Below the pieces are notes generated by a model. The model was given only the letters and a program-made list of their open reading frames with translations, was not told where the DNA came from and did no database searches. Shown in pieces: positions 10,318 through 24,200 of a DNA stretch of 64,000 nt (position 1 is its first letter; each line of letters opens with the position of its first letter). The stretch spans positions 1 to 64,000 of the forward strand of contig SRSI01000021.1 of NCBI GenBank assembly GCA_005656395.1, given 5' to 3'. Origin of the DNA: Strongyloides papillosus. Its lineage: Eukaryota; Nematoda; Chromadorea; Rhabditida; Strongyloididae. Position numbers and translations under genes: made by a program.

Positions 10318-11800
10318 TCTATATCAAAAAGAAATAAGAAAAAAAAAATTTGTCTTTATCATAATTCCTCTCAAACTTAACCGATTTTTATAAATAAATA
10401 GCTAAAAGATTTATTTTTTTTCCAACTTAGTGGGGAAAGATAGGTCTAAAAAGTTTTGGACCATAATTGGCCAAATTATCTTTAAAAAACAGTGTTTTTT
10501 TGGCTTTTTTTTTATCATAGTTTTGTACAGGGAATAACGTTATTATAAAATATATTATATACAACGGTATATATGCCATTTGAAGGATCAAATTCCAGAA
10601 TAGTGCGGAAACATAATAATATGGAATTGTGTCAAAATTAGCCGAGTTATGGTCTAAAAAGTGGTGACCATTTTGAAAAGAAATCTCAAAAGATTAGTAG
10701 CTACAACTTAGTCGTAACTTGACAAAAACAAACAAAATAGTATCTATTTGATAGATTTACGTCTAACTTAAAAACCAAGAGTCTAACGTAGTTATTAGCT
10801 TAACTATGAAAATGAAATAAGTTATATTAATTTGAGTGTCAACTTTTTTGCTTTTTTCTCATTATTTTTGTGCAAATCAATTTCGTTCCAGACATAACTC
10901 TTTTCAAAATTGATTAATTTTTATAGTCAAATAGTCGTTTGATGTATTTTTTTCAACTTAAGGAGAAAAATAAGTCTTGAAACTTTCGGTTCATATCTGG
11001 CCAAATTATTGTTAGAAAACATCACTTTTTAGACACATTTTTTAATATTTTTTTTCCAATAAAAACTCTCCAAAAAGTTAATAAAATTTTATGGTTTATA
11101 ACTCATTTATAAGATAAAAGTATAAAAAAAGGGTAAACTCAATATTAAAAGAATTAATAAAAAATGAATAAAGTAATGGATCAAGAGATGATGACTATTT
11201 TTTGGTAGAAATTAACATTTTCTAAAGTTATAACTTTTATGAACAGCTGTTTAAAGAAAACAATGTTAATGTTATTACATAGAACAAAGTTTGGCTTAAA
11301 ACATAAAAACTATAACGAAATTTGTAGCTTAAAAACAAAAGAAGATATCTTTAGTCATTAATTTTTTTGTTTTTTTCTCATTTATATAACTTTAAAATTA
11401 AGATGATTATGTAGTTAATAAAAGAATGACATTGAAATATTTATATCAATTTCAAAACTATAATGGAGAGGCATTTAAATAGTTGCTCAAAATATATTAA
11501 ATATTTATTTTTATTCACTTTTTTAGACATAAATAAAATTCTTTTGTCAGATGAATTTTTTAAACTATCCAGTTTCAGTAAAGGCAAACGTTATAAAATG
11601 ATTCTCAAAGATAAAAAATTTTCTATATTAATATGTTATAACAATGTTTTGTCGGTTATTTTATTTCTCCATAAATACATAATTAAATGAAACAATTTTT
11701 TTTATATACATACATTGATTTATAATTAAGTATAAAATTGCTTTAAAAAAATACGCTTTGCGAACCAGCTCTGACCTTCCGAAGGCAGGTCTAAGGTTGG
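10318..11800 (+). mobile_element. Helitron-like non-autonomous element, copy 1
   Basis: The element begins TCTATA directly after a host A. Its 3' end is a GC-rich hairpin (about 11765-11797, stem GACCT..CC/GG..AGGTC), then TTGG followed by a host T. A CTRR-type end is CTGG in the sister copy. These are Helitron hallmarks: 5' TC, a subterminal 3' hairpin, 3' CTRR and insertion between A and T without target duplication. The interior is non-coding and built from related modules of roughly 500 bp. Each module repeats a set of words such as CCGATTTTTAT, CCAAAAGAT and GTGCGGAAACA. Related copies lie at 47481, 55238-57208 (minus) and 62977. Confidence 0.72.
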
Positions 11801-12550
11801 TCTATTAAAATGCAACATGTATTTTCATAAACTGTTAATGATGGTTTAGCATTAATTGCACGACACGTGGTGACATGATTAGGTTTTATGTGTAGTTGGG
11901 AAAACTATAATATCAAAATATTTATAGTTTTTTTTTATAATTTTTTTAACAATTAATAAATTAAAAACACTAAGGAACAATTTTGATAATTGTATACATT
12001 GTAAAAACTTGCTTTATCTTATTTAGTAAAAAAGTGTTATTCATACATTTATGTTTTAAAACTCGTCCATTGAAATTTTAATTACTTTAAAAATTATCTG
12101 ATTAAAGTTTTACATAGAAAAAAATCCTTAAAATTAACACTTGTCATAATAATAATGCAAAAATATGATAAAAATAAGGTAGACGATAAAAAAATTAAAA
12201 TAACTCAAAAAATCTGGCAGGTATTATTCTTAAAATTTACAGATAGATAGTAGAAAAGATGAGTTTTCTAATGAAATATTTTTTATAAAAAAATCACTTT
12301 AGAATTTTTAAAAAAATGTCATTAAAAATGTTTTCGTTAATGACAATTTTTCAAAAATAAAATTATCATAAGAATTAATATTATAATCAAAAGCATTTAT
12401 CAAATTTTTTAAGAAAAATATTGAGATTTAAAACTTTATTAAACTCTTTAAACATAAATTTTTCTTATATAACAGTTCAAATATATACTACAAATTGGTG
12501 TCGTACAAATAAAAAGATACAACAAAAATAATTTATTTAACAACAGAATA
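11801..12550. other. AT-rich intergenic sequence
   Basis: I see no supported gene. Confidence 0.4.
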
Positions 12551-12572
12551 AAAAAAAATTTAATTACTATTA

Positions 12573-12740
12573 CCATTATTTTTACCACAACAGTTCTTGC
12601 AGCAATTGTACATACGAATTATTATTAGTACACTAATAATAAAAATAAAAAATATTATTATATAATCACTGTAATCGCGATCAAGATTTTTCCTCTCCTT
12701 GTCAATATCATTATAAAGCGATGCTATATAATCTAAAAAG
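12573..12740 (-). CDS. Possible last exon of a small membrane protein
   Basis: After an acceptor-like CTTTTTAG at about 12740 an open frame encodes about 25 acidic and basic residues. A hydrophobic helix of about 20 residues, mostly Ile and Phe, and a Cys-rich tail (CCKNCCG) ending in a stop follow. A possible upstream exon lies near 13390-13503, bounded by TTTTCTAG and GTAAGT, but its frame does not join cleanly to this one. The layout suggests a single-pass protein with a palmitoylation-prone Cys cluster. It may be broken, and no family is recognised. Confidence 0.3.
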
Positions 12741-12749
12741 TAGAATTTA

Positions 12750-13799
12750 TAAGAACAATAGTGGTTATTATTAGCTCAATTTCAGAGTTGGTAAAACCTT
12801 TTCTTTTTTTCCGCCTCATAAAACTTTAATATGTGATTTTTTTAACTCAACCGATTATTATATTAAATAATAATGATTAACACTACTTTAGGATTAATCT
12901 ATTATTTTATTATATAATTCGGTCATTTTTCTAAACTTTTTTCCTTATGTAAATATTTTTTAGTATTATAGTAACATATAAATAATTTATAAAATATAAA
13001 AATCTTGTGCTTGTTAATTAATGTTGTTAAACTACGCACATAAACATATATTTTTATTAGAAAAGGTAAAAAGATAAAAGATATAATAATAGTATAGTAA
13101 CCTGTAATTTTTAACTTATATCTCGATAGGAAGCACTTGGAATGTTGACAAATGTATTTTAAAATAAACTAATGTTCAAAAAATTGATTACTTTTTTGAT
13201 ATACTAAATTCTTTAATTTCTTCTAACAATTGAAAATAAAAGTTTCTAAGAAATTTCTTGGATTTTGAAAAAACTATAATTTTTAAAACCAATTACTACT
13301 TTAAATACTAAAAAAATTTTTCTTTAATAGAAAAAGTTCCTCTTACTACTTTTGAAATTTAACAAAGGAAAAGACATGTCACCAACTCTAATAAAATAAA
13401 TTTACTTACTTATATTGTTTTTGTTACCACTTCCATACAGTTTCAGAATGGACATGTTCCTGAGTAAAGCCATATTCCTTTAAATTTAGGAAATCAAAAT
13501 CACTAGAAAAATAAAGAAATATTAATATATGTTAATATCGTTTTATTTCATTAAATTACTAAAAAGCTAGCCAAAGTTCTATTATGAAATTTTTTAATAA
13601 GTTTTCCATATAGGAGTACAATCGGTGTTAAAGTAGCTAATTTTTATCTATGGATTTTTAGATATTAAAAGTAATTTAAGATTCTTTTAAAATATATAAT
13701 TTGATAACCTAACTATAAATAACTTTCAAATTTTAAAAAAAATTATTGTTAATTTAAAATAAGTTTTCTCAGAAAGTTAAGCAATTTTAAAAATATAGG
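12750..13799. other. AT-rich DNA with one exon-like block
   Basis: Apart from the exon-like segment near 13390-13503 on the minus strand, nothing here is supported. Confidence 0.35.
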
Positions 13800-15130
13800 A
13801 CAAAGAAGAATTTAAAATCCACTTTTTAAATATATAAACGATATCCTTAAGTGAAATATTGTAACATATAAAATATCAGTTTTACATCTCGACTCTGTGC
13901 GTTTGTATGACTTTAAAAATTTTTCAACTGTGATTGAGTATCTCAAAATTACTTTATGGACCTATAACAACATACAGGGTGTCAACAAAGTTACCATAAA
14001 AGTTTGTTTTAATATAACTCTCTTTAATGAACATGTATTTTTATGAGATTATAGCCATTTGAAAGCCTCACTTCTAACTTATATAATCCTTTAAGATGGA
14101 TAAAAAAATATAATTTTTAAATGAAGTTACGGCTATTTTAGTGACTTCCATTTTTTTTTCATACTTTCTAGGATTTTTAACTTTTTCAATACAATATAAT
14201 TTTTTCAAAACTTGTTATTTTTTTTTCACTTTTATATTCATCTGATAGCCCATCTTTTTTTCTACAAAATAGTAGAAGAATTATTATTATAAATTTATTT
14301 TAAGTAAAGATATGAACATACTTTTGTAAGAAACATTTCTTAAACAATTTTCTAACTAATAAAACAAAGTATTAAAAAATATTCATATTTATGATAATAA
14401 AGAGCAAAAAATCTTAAATTATATAAAAATATTATTAATTAGCGATAGTAGTTGTGTATTTACTCTTAGTTTTTTCAAAAATAGTTAAAAGAATAAAAAA
14501 ATTATATTTACTATTGAAAAAATGAAAAGAATATTATGTTTCATATCTTTACTTAAAATAAATTTATAATAATAATTCTTCTACTATTTTGTAGAAAAGA
14601 AGATGGGCTATCAGATGAATAAAAAAGTGGAAAAAAATAACAAGTTTTGAAAAAATTACATCGTATTGAGAAAGTTAAAAATCCTAGAAATCATGAAAAA
14701 AAATGAAAGTCACTTAAATAACCATAACTTCATTTAATATTAATATTTTTTGAACCATCTTAAAGCATTATTTAAGATAGAAGTAAGGCTTTCAAATAGC
14801 TATAATCTCATAAAAATACATGTTCATTAAAGAGAGTTATATTAAAACAAACTTTTATGGTAACTTTGTTGACACCCTGTATATATCATTTTTCACTATT
14901 TTGAGTAATTTTTATGTACCAAGATTAATTTAAAACAAAAAAATTATAAAATATAAAAAAACCCTAATCATGGAAATACAAAATTCAATGTGTTTAAAAC
15001 CTATGTATATATTTTTGAATAATTAACATATATTTCCGCTTGTCCCACATATTCAAAATTTTTCACCATTCTGGGAAAATAATTTTTAATACTAAACATG
15101 ATAAAGAATAAAAAATTATCGCATAATGCA
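13800..15130. repeat. Dispersed repeat, copy B, split by a foldback element
   Basis: 13800-13974 and 14880-15130 together match the uninterrupted repeat at 5560-6370. The flanks on either side of the inserted element continue each other exactly where copy A is continuous (near 5730-5745). Confidence 0.6.
13975..14879. mobile_element. Foldback element with CAGGGTGTC ends, 905 bp
   Basis: The ends CAGGGTGTCAACAAAGTTAC and its reverse complement bound the element, with a TA duplication at 13973-13974 and 14880-14881. The inverted arms are long, about 340 bp each (13975 to about 14315, and about 14540 to 14879), with a short unpaired centre. There is no coding capacity. TA target duplication and long palindromic arms fit a non-autonomous Tc1/mariner-type foldback element. 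The related repeat at 5560-6370 shows the empty site. Confidence 0.85.
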
Positions 15131-15368
15131 ATTAAGGATAATCATTTTTTGTAAATTCACAAAGAATTAATAAACAGGATTTTAAAAGCACCATAATATA
15201 CAGAGAATTTCTATAATTAGATGTAAAAAATATATAGTTTTAGTTAATTTTTTTTACAATTTTGTAATAAAAAAGAATATATTGTCTATAAATTGATAAA
15301 ATAACTTGATTATAATTTTAAAAAATGATTATTCAATTTTATTAATTAATATCCCAATATGTGGTATA

Positions 15369-16812
15369 CAGGGTGTCTCAAAAGTAACTTCCCAGTTGCG
15401 AACGCTTATAACTTTTTTCCTACGTGAGATAAAGGCGTTAAATTTTGTGGGTTTGTAGATAAGCGAAGTAATATTTTTTATTTTTTTTCCTATTGAAAAA
15501 TTATGGCCCCATTAGGACTTATAGTCCCTTGAAAAAAAATCTTTTTTTTGCCCTATTTGTGCATGTAACTTTTTTGAATGAAGAGATATTGAGATGATTC
15601 TTTTACAGATCGAAAGCCCAACTTCTTTTGTACTAGAATCACCAATACCATAAATATTAAATTTCATTAGCATTGTTTAACTTTTAATAAAAACAAAAAA
15701 ACTACGATTTTTGCCAAAATTTTGTGCTTCTTTCAAAATTAAAGCTCATTGAGAAGATTATCAAGAATGTAGTATCATTATTCTGATAGAGTAAACGATG
15801 CTCTATTAAATGAATGTATTATCATTTAAATAAAATAAGATTAAAGAAAGTTATGATTTACTAAAGATCGACAATTTCGTACTTTTGGTAAAAATTTATG
15901 TTGCAAACACTATTTTTTTCAACATATTTGATACTTAACAGTACTATTATTAAAAAAAAATGTTATTTTACAAAATAATGCTTATTTGTTCATATGTGGC
16001 CAAAAAAATTTTAATAATTTCTAACACTTTAATTTTAAAAACAATCATATTTTTAAACATTTATTACCATTTATCTGCATTTTCTACTATTTTACATATT
16101 TATTACCCTATAAGAGCATTTTTAAGCATCTTTAAAAAATATCTTATGTTCGATCTTGTTCTCAAAGAATTTATGTTTGAAATATGAACAGTTAACAATA
16201 AAAAATAAAATAATATTTTAACTACTTTCAATAAAGAATCATTATCAATGTTAAAAAATTAAAAAAAGTAACATAATTTTTTTTAATTTCCAGAAAAATG
16301 AAAAAATTGAACTATTTTTGAATTGTCATAACTTACTTAAAACTTATTTATAATAGACAAGATTATTACTCTTGAATAGAGCATCGTTAACGCTATTATA
16401 ATAATGATACCACATTTGAGAGATTCTTCTCAATGAGCTTTAATTTTGAAAAAAGCACGAAATTTTGGCAAAAATCATAGTTTTTTGTTTTTATTAAAAA
16501 TTGAACAATGTTAATGAAGTTTAACATTTATGGTATTAGTGATTCTAGTGCAAAAGAAGTTGGGCTTTCGATCTATAAAAGAATCATGTTAATATCTTTT
16601 CATTCAAAAAAGTTACATGCACAAATAGGGCAAAAAAAAGATTTTTTTTCAAGAGGCTATAAGTCCTGATGAAACCATAATTTTTTAATAGGAAAAAAAA
16701 TAAAAAATATTACTTCGCTTATCTACAAACCCACAAAATTTTACACTTTTATCTCACGTAGAAAAAAAGTTATAAGCGTTTGCAACTGGGGAGTTACTTT
16801 TGAGACACCCTG
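15369..16812. mobile_element. Foldback element with CAGGGTGTC ends, 1444 bp
   Basis: It begins CAGGGTGTCTCAAAAGTAAC and ends with the inverted copy, flanked by TA at 15367-15368 and 16813-16814. The arms extend at least 440 bp inward (to about 15810 and from about 16370). They share the first nine bases with the 905-bp element but diverge afterwards, so the two are separate families that use similar ends. No transposase is encoded. Confidence 0.85.
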
Positions 16813-16814
16813 TA

Positions 16815-17399
16815 TTTGTAAAAATGTAATTTTTTTAAGCTGTGCCTTGCTTACTATCTAGAATCTTGTTATTAATGCTACATTATATAAAAAAGATGTA
16901 GCTTTTTATGAAAAAAAACATTAAAGAAACGATTCTTTTTATCAAGAAAATTTTCTTTAGAATTATTGTTGATTTCAATAACTAACATTTTTGTTGAAAA
17001 AGAAATTTTGCTATTAACTGTTATAAATTAGATTATAGAGGCGGGATTTTTCTAAGATTTGAATATAATTGTTGATAGTAATGATCAAATGATTGGAAAT
17101 TGTCCTACTATAAAACATTTTTAAAAAGATCCATAACTATACAAACTGCAATTATTAAATATTAATTTTTTTATTATTAAATATAAAAATAAGTCAACTT
17201 GTTAATAATATAAAAAGCTCTAAAAATACAAAATAATAAAAAATTAATATTTTAAAATTTATATATAAAATAACATTATTATAGTCAACCCAAATTTTCT
17301 TAGTGGTAAAGGCATATATCACATTTTATTAACATAAAAAACACTTTAAAAAACATATTTAAATATACATATAATTTGTTTACTGAAGAAACTTCTTTT
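16815..17399. other. AT-rich intergenic sequence
   Basis: No supported feature. Confidence 0.4.
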
Positions 17400-17870
17400 T
17401 GAGCTAGATTGTGCTCAAAGAAAAATGCTCCACTCCATTTTTCTTGCATTTAAAAATCCTGTAGTTCATTTTCCTGCATTCAAAAGTCCCCCAGTCCATT
17501 TTCCTTCATTTAAAAATCCTGTAATCAACTTTTCCTGCACTTGAAACTCCTGAAATTTGCCTTTCTTGCATTTGAAAATCCTTCAAAATTTATTTTTCTT
17601 CATTTAAAATTTCTGTAATCTATTTTTCTTGCATTTAAAAATCCTGCAATCCATTTTATCGCATTTAAAAATCCTGTGATCTACATTTACTGTATTTATT
17701 TTTCTTGCATTAGAATTTCTCGCAAAAAAAATCCTGCAATTATTTTTCTTGCATTTTAATTTCGCTCAAAAGAAATTCTTGCAATTATTTTTCCTGCAAT
17801 TAAGAAAATTCCTTCAAAATTTTTTCTGGCTTTCAAAATTCCGGGAATTTTTTTGTGTGATATATAAATG
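17400..17870. repeat. Degenerate minisatellite, unit about 30-35 bp
   Basis: Roughly fourteen imperfect units carry the words TTGCATTTAAAAATCCTG and CCATTTTTCC/TTCTTGCAT. Unit length drifts and single changes are common, so the array is old. It ends just before the ABC-transporter fragment. Confidence 0.7.
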
Positions 17871-17885
17871 GGAATTTTGTAATTT

Positions 17886-18030
17886 ATGTATTTACATTTG
17901 ATCGTCGATAATATAGGGAGGAAATTTAGTAGAAATAAAATAATAGAAAATGTTACTTTTGATATATCAAAGAATGAATCATTTTGTTGGATTGGTAGTA
18001 ACGGTGCTGGCAAAACTTTACTTTTTAACG
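17886..18030 (+). pseudogene. ABC transporter nucleotide-binding domain fragment
   Basis: A frame starting at the ATG at 17886 encodes about 48 residues that read like the start of an ABC ATPase domain. A beta-strand pair is followed by a Walker A motif GSNGAGKT and the helix after it. The frame is cut at about 18030 by a GC-rich palindromic fragment, and no Q-loop, signature or Walker B follows. An intact domain needs about 200 residues, so this is a truncated relic. It may be an old exon of an ABCA-type gene. It lies just upstream of the DOCK gene on the same strand but shows no link to it. Confidence 0.6.
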
Positions 18031-18101
18031 AGGCCGGCGCGAGGGTGTCTTGCGCTCTAGGCAATTGCCTAGTTTGTCTATACCTTTCGCGCCAGCTCTG
18101 T
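18031..18101. mobile_element. Short GC-rich palindromic fragment, hAT-end-like
   Basis: About 70 bp much richer in GC than its surroundings. It has GGCCGGCGCGA at one end, CGCGCCAGCTCTG at the other, and the perfect palindrome CTAGGCAATTGCCTAG in the middle. This resembles the terminal sequence seen in some invertebrate hAT elements. It interrupts the ABC fragment. Confidence 0.45.
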
Positions 18102-18291
18102 CCATTTATAAACGTATTTTTTTGTTAATAAAGTTTTTTTACTACTATTATTTCTAATAAAGTGTACAATCGTATTTTTCTATCAATTTTATCCTTACAC
18201 TCATTTTATTTTATTTTTAGGAATTTTAATTATAAATTATTACCGACTGCTTCAACATGAAATTTTTTAATTGTAATAAATTTAAAAGCGA
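18102..18291. promoter_or_regulatory. Presumed upstream region of the DOCK gene
   Basis: AT-rich sequence before the first predicted DOCK exon. I see no defined promoter motif. Confidence 0.25.
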
Positions 18292-21200
18292 ATGACTCCT
18301 ATTAAACAACAAATTAGTATGGATGATCGAATAACTGTCTTTAGTGGGAGTTCTGAAAACTCTGGAGCAATAGAGTCATATAGTAGTACTATTGGATTTG
18401 TTAAAGAAGAACATATTTGTAATGAACGGTTAACTGGGAGGGAGTGAAAATCAATCTATTCAACAAAGACAACTTAAGATCAAATATTTACGCATCAAGT
18501 AATATCAAGGCCTTCTGAGGAGTATATAAGAAATAGAATTTATATAAAATATGTTGTTAGTAATTTCGGTATATCAATAAACATCTAATATAATATTAAT
18601 ATTTCTGCATTCATAACATACTGGTAATAATAATCATCGAAAGTATGTTTTTTTTAATATATATACATCACGTAGGAATATATCAAAACTTCATTTTTTA
18701 TTTTAGATTTACAAATAGTGTCGGGAGAGTTGGGCGGGCAAAGGAAACTCGAGAAGCTTGTACAAAAGCCATGTCAATTTCAAATCCATTGGTATGTTAT
18801 GAAATAATATTTTACTTTTTAATCCCTTCCTTTTTTTAGAGAAAATCTTTTAAACCAAAACCATTAGATTATGAAAGTTTCATTGATAATAATTTGGTAC
18901 AATTAAGGAATGGAAAAAGCAGCGGAATTATATTATTTCCTAGGGATGATATTAATGAAGGAGAAACAAAGTGTCGATATGGTGGTAAATATAAAGAAAT
19001 TGAAAATAATAATATGGCTAATATTGAATGGTTGATAACAAAAGACTGCCTGAAATTATATAAAAGCAAAGGAAAAGTTATTAACTTTAATTATTCAAAC
19101 AATTATGGAGAGTACGATGAGAGTAAAATCGATAATGTTAATTCACTTACACAACCTCGTTTTGAAATCGATCAAAGATTGGAGGAGGAAAAACAAGAAA
19201 AGTTAGATGCTGAACACTATAGGTTACCTCATATCATTTGTGAGGGTATGGTTCTCCAGTTAAGTTCTGATAACAGTATATTGGATAAATTCAGAAATGG
19301 GAAGAAACGTTATTGTATTTTTAAACAAGATTTTACAAAAAACGAAGTTGTTGTTGAGTTAATCAAGAATCCGAATATTAAAAAAACTGTTGACACGGTG
19401 TTTTATCCAAAATCAGCCATGATACATACAAATAAAAATCGTTCTGTTATTGTTATTTCCGATAAAAGTCCACTAAGTGACTCCTCCACCTCGAGTAAAG
19501 ATAAAGAAAAAACCCTACAACTTGCTGGTGATAATGGGTTTGATATAACGAAATGGTTTTTTGATATTGATAAAGCTATCAAAAATTGCCTTGTTTTAGA
19601 TTCATCATCTATTATATCAGATAAACATAACTCTAGTCAGGAGGCTAATTCAAGTACCTGTGAAGATATGGGAAACGATGATACGTTCAACGATAGTAGT
19701 ATATCAAGTTCCGCATCAACACGTATACAAAAAGGAAAAAATGCTATTGCTAAAATTCTAAGACCACCTTTAGTTGAAAGAAACACATTATTTAAGTTAT
19801 ATTATCAATTATCAAAACTACAAACATCCTCTGATAGACAAGGTTGTGTACTATCAAGAACAATAAAATCATCAAGTAAAATGTTCACAAGAGATACAGG
19901 TAGAAGTTCAATAAAAAAAGATAGTATGTCATTACCAACACAATCGGATATAAGTGTTGCATGTTCAAATTCAATCTCCTCAAAAAATGATAAAAGAATA
20001 ACAATAGAAGTTTATGACTTTGAATTTAAAGCTTTTATATCACCTGGAACTTTTGAACAAATAGAACCGTTTATTGTTAAAGGATATGTGTTTGATGCTA
20101 GGTATAATAAAAGATTATCAGAAGAATTTTCATTTTCTGTTTCAAATCCACAATTTGATGAGTTGTTAAAGGAAAGTGGGTATGGTATTAGTGATAACAA
20201 ATCACCATTAACAGAGTCAATTAATACTATATACTCTGATTCAACGATATCAACTACTAATTCATTTGAAAATTTAATCACAAAAGATAGAATTAAAGTA
20301 TTTTTCAATTTACCAACTATTCATGAGTCAATTTTTTTAATTTTACGTGTAGAAAGAGTCTTTTCCAATATGTCTTTGGAACCTTATTTTAAACCTTTCA
20401 CTGTACCAAAAGCTGCTATGAAGTATAAAAAATGTATTAATCAAGGATTAAGTAAACTCGGTAATTATAGAACTTGTATCGCCTGGGGGAAACGTTCCAT
20501 ATTCAAGGGTGATTGTGAAGAAAGATTAAAATTATACAAATGTGATGGTAAACTCACTGACTCCGATATTTATAAGTACCTTTATAATTATAATGAATTT
20601 CAAAAATTAGAAAAAAATGGTAAATTAATTACATATCCACAAGCAAGCATGATAACTAGAATAGAAACTGATGTCAGAAAGTCAATGTTCTCAACATTCT
20701 ACAACTCATCCCTCCAATTGGCCCCAGAAAGTAGTGGATCATTTGAACTTGATTCACCAAATCAATCATTAGCATCAAAAATTAACATCTGCTCTCCAAA
20801 AGGATCTCCAACATCTGTCTTTGAGTTACAAGCTTTTGGTGATGTAATAGGTTGTCCATATTCTAATGTTGTTAACTTATTATACATGTACCCAGTTCAT
20901 CTTATGTACAATGGTCAAAAAGCATTTTCTAAGGCTCGCAACATAAGTTGTTCTGTTAGTTTAATAACAAATACCGGTGATTGTAATAATGAAAATATTC
21001 CTCGTATTATTGACACTTCAAATCCAAGTGGTCCATTTTTATTGTCCTCTGAATGTGCAGTACAGTATCATGAACAATTTCCATCATTTAATAGTGAAAT
21101 GAAAGTATTGTTACCAGTCACGATAAAACCAACAGATCATTTATTATTCTCTTTTAAACACATATCAATATCAAATGCATTATCTGAAAAGAAGGTGAAA

Positions 21201-24200
21201 GAGAATGTGGAAAGTGAGATAGGTTATTCGTGGTTACCATTATCACAAAAAGATTGCTGGATAATGAAGGATGATGAACAGGAATTTGAGTTACCAGTAT
21301 TAATGAATCTTCCTAACAATTATGCAAACTCCTTTTTACCAAATAAAAATTCAGATGCCAAATATATTGAAAATGGTAAAGGTCTTTTTAAAGTTAAACT
21401 AAGACTTATATCATCCCTATTTTCATCAGAACCAAGAATTCAGTCTTTCTTTCAACATTGTCAAAATTTGGAAACCCAAACAAAAGAACATACTCTTCCC
21501 CATTCAAAATCTACTGAAGAATCATTATTGTCTTGTAAGATTAATTCTCTCAAAGAGAACGGTCCTTCTGATGTCCCACATTCAGTATCCGTCCAAAACA
21601 CCATTACCCTCGGAGACAGTGACATAAAAGACAACGGAATCACACACATTCAATCAATATACGAAAAAATAGGAAGGCGATGGGATGGTCTAATTACAGT
21701 GTCACCAGAAAAAATAACACCATTCCTTTATGTGATTTTAAATCGCCTCCTCTCAACATTAACAAAAATCTCCTCAACGAATGTCAGTAACAAAATAATT
21801 AAATGTATATTCAAAATCTTTGAAAAAATGAATCCATTGGAGAAGAGAAGTTTGTTTAAAAAATATATTTTGGAGGTTATTGGGAGTGAAACTTTTACTG
21901 ATTTTGAGAATGAACAAATACATGAAAGTTTGGTTAAGGGATTAACTCCGTTTCTGAAATGTTGTGATGATGATTTAGATTTAATGTTGTTAGTGTTTAC
22001 GGAACTCCGTGTTACTGTTGATATTATATTAAAATGTATGTCTTCACATATTGTTTCATGTGAATTGCACTTTAAAGAAAGGAGTAAAAGATTTTCAAGT
22101 GATTTTTTGGAAGCTATCAAAGATTTCGTTCAACTCCTCGTTGATACGATATGTCATAGATCTCAAGATTTGTCACGTGATGCTATTATCCAAGCTAATG
22201 GATCATTGATGTATTTCTTACGTGGATGTCTCTCTTTGACTGATCGTGGATTTATTTTTAAGTTATATCACTATGCTGCAAACAAATATGATAATTATGA
22301 AAGCAAAATTTTAAGGGATCTTAAATTTGATTTAGTGCAAAGTATCATTTACCATGAACATTTCCTTCAATTATCTCTATCATTGTTAGTTGATAAAGAC
22401 TATAATATACTAAGAATGGATGGTTTAACTGATAACACATCAACCTCATTGGCAGTCAGAGAAGATACTCCATCTGGATTTGTTGAGAGGTTCTTTAAAA
22501 AGTTATTCTCAAATACAAGTAACATTACGGAACTCGTTGGTATGGGAACATTTACCCCATATATGGAGAATTTTGTCTTAAATGAGCACTATTGTTCTGT
22601 TCATTTCCCTATTGGTCTCCTTCTCCAGGAACTGAAAGCTGTCATGAGGGAACCAAAAGAAAGTAGGAGGAAAGTAATTAAGTTACTCCGAAATATGCTG
22701 GCAAAACACTCTGTTGATGATAGATATGCTGTTTCAACCGTCCAAAATCGTATAGCGATACTTTACTCACCATTAATAAGATTTGTTCTCTAGAATATTA
22801 CGGAAATAGAAGCTTCTGCAATGTCACTTAATGCTTCACCTAACACGACTATAAGTAATAATGAGACAAGTGGAATTATTTTGAAACAATCTTTTACTTC
22901 TTCATTTGACTCACCACTCCTAACGTCAATAGCACGTACACCAAGAAGTAATCCGTATCATAGTGAAATGTCTAAGTTTGGTACATTGGTTTCAAAGACT
23001 TTTGATTGTAATGGTTCTGGCCCGAATACACCAGTCAAAGGACATCATAAGAATAGTAATGATGAAAAGTTATTATTATCTTCTATACCCGAACAAGCAA
23101 CACCACTTAGTAGCAAAATTCCTGTAGCAACACTCACTGAAAGACTTGATAAACATGAAGTCAGAGATTTATTGTTATCAGTTTTGTATGTAATACACAA
23201 TCTCAAATCAAACGTCTTCCGCTCAATAATAAATTCATTGGATGATTCTCATTTAAGTAGAAATGACGTCACCAAAAAACCAGTCTCAGATATCAAGGTA
23301 GGAACATTACACTTAGTACGCCTCCTTGAATTAGTATTACATTTTTTCCACTACGAACCGCAAGAAGTATTCATAAACAAATACCTATCACAAGCTAAAA
23401 AAACAAGACCAAATTCCAAAGTTACAATAGAATTTCCAAAAGACTCTCTTAATGATGATGATCCTTTAATTAGAGAGGAGTACCAGAAAGCTTTATTTGC
23501 TTACATGCAAGAGTGTAGTTTAATACAGGAGATATGTTTGATTGTCCTAACGGCAACTGAGACTCTGGCTAATCACATCTCTACACAATCAAAATTATTA
23601 AGTTTTGAGGAGATAGAGGATGCTTTTATAAGGATACTTAATGTTCAGATAAAATTAATGTCTGAGGAGTGGTCAGAGAATTTTAGATTACGTGCTTTAG
23701 CAAATCTTGGTATTTTTGTTACAACTTTTCAAAAAAGATTGTTTATCAATGGTAGTCTAACACCATTAGCTGATTTAATTGAGGCACTTTTACTGCAATT
23801 AAATTCAAGGATAGTTCCAATTCAAAATTCGGCTGCAGCTTTGTTGCATTTAGTTTATAAAACTAATTTTGATTTGTTCTCTAACATATCACCAGCTTAT
23901 TATAGACAGGATAAGAATGGTATGAAAAAATTATCTTTTAAATCAATAAATCCTTTATCGTTATCTGAAAAATTGGGGAGATCTGGTACACAAACTGGTG
24001 TGGCACTAGCTAAATTATTAGGACAAAAGTACCTTCTTGCCAGAAGTGTGCGTTTCCAGAAGGGTCTTTCTACCTTAACAACAATTGTTGAGAGGTGTTC
24101 TGAGAGGTATAATGAAAATTATGATAATGCAGTATTATATTTGATAAAAGAACTTAAGGGTGTTCTTAACGCAACAGGAGCATTACTTGAAAGTTCAAAT

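Noticed and set aside
11763..11803. GC-rich palindrome as a tRNA-like gene or transcription terminator
   Set aside because: It lacks tRNA arms and no run of T follows. Its constant position at element ends fits a Helitron-type 3' hairpin better.
15960..16187. 75-codon hydrophobic frame
   Set aside because: It lies in the centre of the foldback element, is made of AT-rich low-complexity codons and has no upstream context.
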